A stretch of 64,000 nucleotides of DNA. Origin: Wyeomyia smithii (Eukaryota > Arthropoda > Insecta > Diptera > Culicidae). Under the pieces are notes generated by a model. It searched no databases. It was given only the letters and a program-made list of their open reading frames with translations, and was not told the origin of the DNA. How positions within the stretch are numbered: the first letter of the stretch is position 1; each line of letters opens with the position of its first letter. Below are positions 60,147 to 64,000 of this stretch, piece by piece. Location of the stretch: contig NC_073694.1 in NCBI RefSeq assembly GCF_029784165.1, forward strand, positions 30,919,506 to 30,983,505, written 5' to 3'. A program made the translations under genes and the position numbers.

Positions 60147-61909
60147 CATGGGCGCAACTACGGAGGGGCTAGGGGGGGCTGAAGCCCCCCCTAGAACGTG
60201 TTTAGCCCCCCCCCCCTAGAATTTCCCAGAGAATGATTGTATTCAATATATATATACATTCCATGCTACTTATCAGAGCATCAAAATCAACACAAATTGA
60301 GATGTCGTCATTCATTGGCTAAAAACTAGTTCTGCACCCAGGATCGATTCTCAACCCTTGCTCTCTTACTCACCTTACCAGTCAGAGGAGAGCTGTAGTA
60401 ACTCGTGCTGTATCAAGAAGTCGCCAGTTTACTCGGTTTTGGGCTGTGTTTCACCAGTTTCCCAGACGTCTCATCACTCGCAAGTCTCTTTCGATGTGGT
60501 CGAGCCATCATGCACGCTGCGCCCCTTAATTTCTTGTGCCGGTAGGGTTGCTGAAGAGAAGTGATTTCACATGGTTGTCGTCCGGCATTCTTACGATGTG
60601 ACCGGCCTACCGCAACCCATTGTCTTTCGCCAGGTGTGCAATGGGGTTCTCTCCAAGCAGCGCTTGTAGCTCATGGTTCATGCGCTGTAGCTATTATCCG
60701 TCGTCCGCTTGTGCTCCACCGTAGATAGTCACCTTCTGTTCGCTGATAGGCACCTTCTGTTCGGAAATATCAAAAGGACTTCCGTAGAGGACTATCGGTT
60801 ATCAGGGTTTTGTAGTTTTTTTCATCGAAGTGGTCTTGTCCGATCATCACCGTGATTGGTGCGTACGTTTGTAATGTCTGAGAAGAACGGGCCGTCGTTG
60901 AGAACGTGGTCAATTTGTTTCGCTGTACGTTGGTCGAGGAAAGAAGGGACTTTGGACTGCTAATCCGCGGGGAGCTGCGAAGTTGGTGGATAGCAGGCTG
61001 TGCGGGCCGATAACCGGTTTATATAAGTCTATCCTTCCGTTCATGTCCCCAACGACGATCTTGATATCTCTACGCGAGCAGCTATCGTACAGTTTCTCCA
61101 GCTGTGCGTAGAACGCTTTTTTCCCTGCATCAGGTCTTCTTTCGTGATGGCAGTGCACATTGGGAATAGTGTAGTTGTGGAACCGTCCTTCAATTCTCAA
61201 TAAACACAACCTGTCGCTGATTGCCTGCCGCTTTGGTGGTACAGTGCCTTGCGGCCACAAATCCACCGTACCTTCTCTCCTTTCAGGCAAAGCTCCTGGA
61301 GCGCAACGATGTCGAAGTGGCGGGGTTCTAGCTGATCCAGCAGAATCCGGTCGCCAACCGGGTCGTTAAGCGATCTACTGTTACATGTATTGAGCTTCTA
61401 ATCGTCGTCCCTATTCGTCGGCTGGGTCATTGCCGATTGTTCCGGTTCGTTTTGAATTCTTGATTCTCCGTAGTATGTTTATTTTAGTATGCTGCCTTAC
61501 TAGGGCTGCGAGAACAACTACTCCACCGGTTCACCGGTTTTTCCTTGGTTGCTCGTATCCCAGTCGGTACCACGTGGAGGTAGGAATAGGGCATTAAGCC
61601 TTGAACCACACTGGGGTCTATTTTATTCTAACTAGTACGGGTGAACTGTTAAAAAGCACTGCCCAGCCGTTTACCAAATCTAGCTCTCCCAAATATCGAA
61701 TCATTGTTGCTGAAAGAGTTTGGCGTTGACGATGTGTTCAAGATATTCAGTAAATCATCGGAGATTCTATCTCGAAGTGATTTTTTCTGCTTCTAGGATA
61801 CTATTTTAAGCGTTATTAAATAAGCATATTCAAACTCTTTTTTCTCTTTTTTAAAATGGCATACCTGAAAACTAGCCCCCCCTAGAAATTTTCCTTAGTT
61901 GCGCCCATG
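60147..61909. mobile_element. non-autonomous hAT element, 1,763 bp, inside Juan-like ORF2
   Basis: CCAGCAAT flanks it at 60,139-60,146 and 61,910-61,917. The ends are inverted repeats, identical for 14 bases (CATGGGCGCAACTA), then imperfect and G-rich for about 20 more. The 8-bp duplication and CAT-G-GCG-A start match the hAT element at 19,145, whose ends are related but not the same. No transposase is present. Removing the element and one duplication restores the ORF2 frame exactly, so the insertion itself is clean and later than the Juan-like insertion. Confidence 0.88.
60355..61480 (-). mobile_element. internally deleted RTE-like retrotransposon inside the hAT element
   Basis: On the minus strand, endonuclease comes first (about 61,430-60,850): RSLNDPVGDRILLDQLEPR, LEPRHFDIVALQELC, then FYAQLEKLYDSCSRRD and IKIVVGDMNGRID. 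The C-terminal end follows (about 60,760-60,370): LRWAGHIVRMPDDNHVKS, then SLLFSNPTGTR and VNWRLLDTARVTTALL. The whole reverse transcriptase between them is gone. Order and strand agree with one element. It is related to, but distinct from, the 4,110-6,095 element. Whether it inserted into the hAT element or was captured by it cannot be told without an intact relative. Confidence 0.75.
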
Positions 61910-62417
61910 CCAGCAATGTTATATGCAGTTCCCATCTGGACAAGTTGTTGTGCAACCAGGAAGAAGACACTTCGAAGGATTCAGAATAAACTTTTGAAAA
62001 TGATTTTGAAGCGTCCTCCCTGGTTTAGCACGAACGAGCTACATAGGCTCACTACTGTAGAAACATTAGAAAATATGTCAAGCCAAATTATCAACAAATT
62101 CCGACAAAAATCGTTGCAATCTTCAATTGCAACGTTTAGCTCACTTTATAGTCAGTAAGATAGTTTTAAGTTTATTTTAAGTTTCGTTTTATTCCTTTTA
62201 TTCCTTTTTTTTCTTGACAAGTAGGTTTAATAATTTTCCTACAATTACATTATCTTAACTGCGAAAGCTAATAACATTCAATAATACTAAAAAGCGTACA
62301 AATATATATAATAGTGTTGAAATGTCACCATTTGTGGCAGAACACACAATACTAGTTCTGAATAGATATTTTAGTACATAAATAAATCATTACGAACTCC
62401 CCCCCTATAAAAAAAAA

Positions 62418-62426
62418 ATAGGCGTT
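62418..62426 (+). repeat. target-site duplication, right copy
   Basis: ATAGGCGTT following the A-tail (about 62,408-62,418; the first A may belong to the tail). Confidence 0.7.
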
Positions 62427-63961
62427 AAGACTACATCCACTTATATGTAAGACTCATGAGGCTTAAAAGTGCTATATCTTTTAACACATAACCTGTTAAA
62501 ACTAGAGCCCAATAACAAACTTACAGGCTAAAATAAACGATTTTTATGGATAACGAGACATTCAATCTTGTTTTCTCGAAAACTATTTCTGAGCGACTTG
62601 ATTGACTGAGGAAATAAAAAACTAGCATGAAAAAAAAGATGTAACTACATGAACCTCCGGTAATTGCTTTGCTCTGCAAAGAAGACAATATATCATCAGT
62701 AAGATATTTCTTCGGCATAGTTTTACTCGCATCTCTGAAACAGAGGCAAAACGACGCTCTTTTGCTATTTCTAAATGTCTAACCTTCTACAAAGCTCATT
62801 TCCTTTCGATTCATTTAAATATCTAATTTAGCCATAATCAGCAAATGATTAGTGAGTCAAACTCACCAATTAGGGCCAACGATGGATGATAACGGTTTGG
62901 CTGCGTCATTTCTGAGAGCAACGAAAAAATCCACCACCAACTGCGTGGTGGATTTTTAAACGTTGCTCATCAGCAGCGGCGGTGCGATTCACAATAAGAT
63001 CCCAATCGATCTTCGATCATGACGTTTTTTTTTGTTTCGTTCTCATTGGACACAAACATTTGAATGGAATTATAGCTTTAACACGTTTTTCTCCCTCTCT
63101 TTTCTACCTGTTTTGTTCAGCAGTTTTCCCGGAACGTGCAACTGATTTGTTTGGTGGCCGCTGAGCTGCCGGCAACGATGGACTATGAATAATAATTAGT
63201 TGAAATTTATCAAGAGCAAGCCTAAATATGGGTGCGAGCATCGGGTCAGTAGTCGATCGGTAGGGGCATTGCATGAATTAGTCTGGATGTTATGAAAGCA
63301 TGCTAAATATTTTGGACGGAATTCTGGTTAGACGTATTTCCGCGTTCAACCGAATGGAGGTCGAAGCGGAATGGTGTAATGACAGTTGGAATTTTAATTC
63401 AACTGGAAAATGCGAAGTAAAAAACAGATAGCTTGGAAACGATATGCATATAATAAAAAAAAAGAAATTTCGAGCCATTGGGATGTTAAAACTTTACTGG
63501 TTTGCCTACGACTATCATCGGGTTTTGATTTCCAAATGACCGAAAAACTATCGTTATTTTCATCAACAATGCTGGTGAAACTAAGAGCTTCATCAGAATC
63601 TATTAAAAATCGCAATAAAACTACTTCACGAGCCCACCCGTGTTAAGGTTTTTTTTTTGACAACTTTGAGAATGACAATAAAGCTGCTTTAAAAATGAGA
63701 GAAATGATAATAAGATTAAGACGTTCTGAACATAGCACAGATTGATAAAAAAGTTATTTGAATAACATTGAACAAATGAGTTTTGCTGAAACAACTTCAA
63801 ATCTGTCCTTTATGAACTAATTTTGTTTTCGTGTATAAACTAAGGTTGTGAGTTACGAACCCGCACAATCTCTGATATCCCCGGCACGGTGTTTATATTG
63901 CGTCCCATTCTTAACACACCTCGATCAACTACGCACATTGCCTTGTTCGAGTGATGTTTGT

Positions 63962-63965
<4 letters not shown>
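62427..63965. other. no recognisable gene
   Basis: AT-rich. A short inverted pair, AAAAAATCCACCAC and GTGGTGGATTTTT at 62,925-62,957, forms a hairpin. Overlapping short frames at 63,290-63,646 have no motif. Confidence 0.4.

Positions 63966-64000
<35 letters not shown>
63966..64000 (+). repeat. (GA)n microsatellite reaching the window edge
   Basis: GA dinucleotides repeated to the last base; total length unknown. Confidence 0.95.

Larger units (their letters stand above)
57821..62158 (+). pseudogene. Juan-like ORF2 (endonuclease and reverse transcriptase), interrupted
   Basis: ATG at 57,821 overlaps the end of ORF1 and opens MILNNAVNFLNWNARSL, the endonuclease start. Frameshifts follow near 57,895 and 58,225. 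Endonuclease motifs GDFNAKH (58,237), STIDLVLTN and SDH (58,453) are intact. A TGA stands at 58,837-58,839. The RT has KAPGDDGI, YRPINLLSSISKLFE and EQFGFRHGHSTTHQ, a frameshift near 59,550, motif A LLDIEKAFDSVWH, motif B VPQGSILGPILY and motif C FCDD (59,826). About 45-50 codons are deleted near 59,875. The C-terminal domain is split by the hAT element at 60,147 and ends at 62,158. Confidence 0.85.
56307..62417 (+). mobile_element. full-length Juan-like Jockey-clade retrotransposon, decayed
   Basis: Starts CACAGATCGACTTGAACTG right after one copy of ATAGGCGTT and ends in an A-tail right before the other, so the insertion is complete from 5' UTR to poly(A). Without the 1,771 bases added by the nested hAT element and its target duplication it is about 4.3 kb, near the size known for Juan elements. 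It has ORF1 (gag-like, CCHC knuckles) and ORF2 (endonuclease, RT), which overlap slightly. Both are broken, so the copy is dead. The FCDD motif C points to Juan rather than other Jockey groups. Confidence 0.85.

Noticed and set aside
1..64000. CRISPR arrays, operons or bacterial genes
   Set aside because: No direct-repeat/spacer pattern, no ribosome-binding sites with compact genes; the window is plainly eukaryotic.

Overview
This is eukaryotic DNA, AT-rich and repeat-rich, with no complete host protein-coding gene that I can recognise. The mobile elements (a Juan-like Jockey-clade retrotransposon, RTE-like and R1-clade fragments, MYM-type hAT elements, pogo-like TA-target MITEs) and the very low gene density suggest a mosquito (Culicidae), probably one of the larger genomes. 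That assignment is inference from element families; no species marker is present.

Host features are sparse and mostly about splicing. At 23,315 and 44,537 the plus strand has a long pyrimidine tract running straight into CAG|GTAAGTG, the form of recursive splice (ratchet) sites in very long fly introns. Between them are two possible 5' exons: a GC-rich block ending CAG|GTAGGA at 30,473, and a 10-codon start exon (33,113-33,142) ending AAG|GTAAGA. My reading is that much of the window lies in long introns of one plus-strand gene with internal promoters, whose main coding exons are outside or unrecognised.

Layout: 1-4,109 has no clear gene apart from one odd minus frame; 4,110-6,095 is a 5'-truncated RTE-like element (minus); 6,671-6,874 is a MITE; 6,875-13,715 is largely featureless; 13,716-17,882 is a pogo-like element with three further repeats inside; 18,456-19,013 is a related MITE; 19,145-21,379 is a hAT element (8-bp target duplication) whose transposase is cut by an R1 fragment and whose left side holds an LTR-retrotransposon gag scrap and a MITE; 24,851-28,964 has three MITEs; 33,556-34,550 has a MITE and an RTE 3' end; 34,880-37,211 has copies of an unusual promoter-like repeat; 40,416-42,560 is A-rich with a MITE; 46,570-48,590 is an 11-bp satellite split by a 901-bp foldback element; 49,040-49,775 is a 296-bp tandem duplication beside another copy of the promoter-like repeat; 52,314-54,480 has a SINE-like unit, an A-rich block and an RTE 3' end; 56,307-62,417 is a full-length but decayed Juan-like element with a 9-bp target duplication, itself holding a 1,763-bp hAT element that contains an internally deleted RTE-like copy.

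The most unusual signal is a low-copy repeat. It has a shared ~120-bp promoter-like head (14,305-14,430; 34,885-35,000; 35,990-36,110; more weakly 49,690-49,775 on minus). In two copies it is followed by a histone-mRNA-like 3' end: a short hairpin with a 4-nt loop, then an AAAGAG-type downstream element (16,167-16,210 and 35,156-35,199). No histone coding sequence lies between. These are either eroded histone gene copies or an undescribed family making non-polyadenylated RNA.
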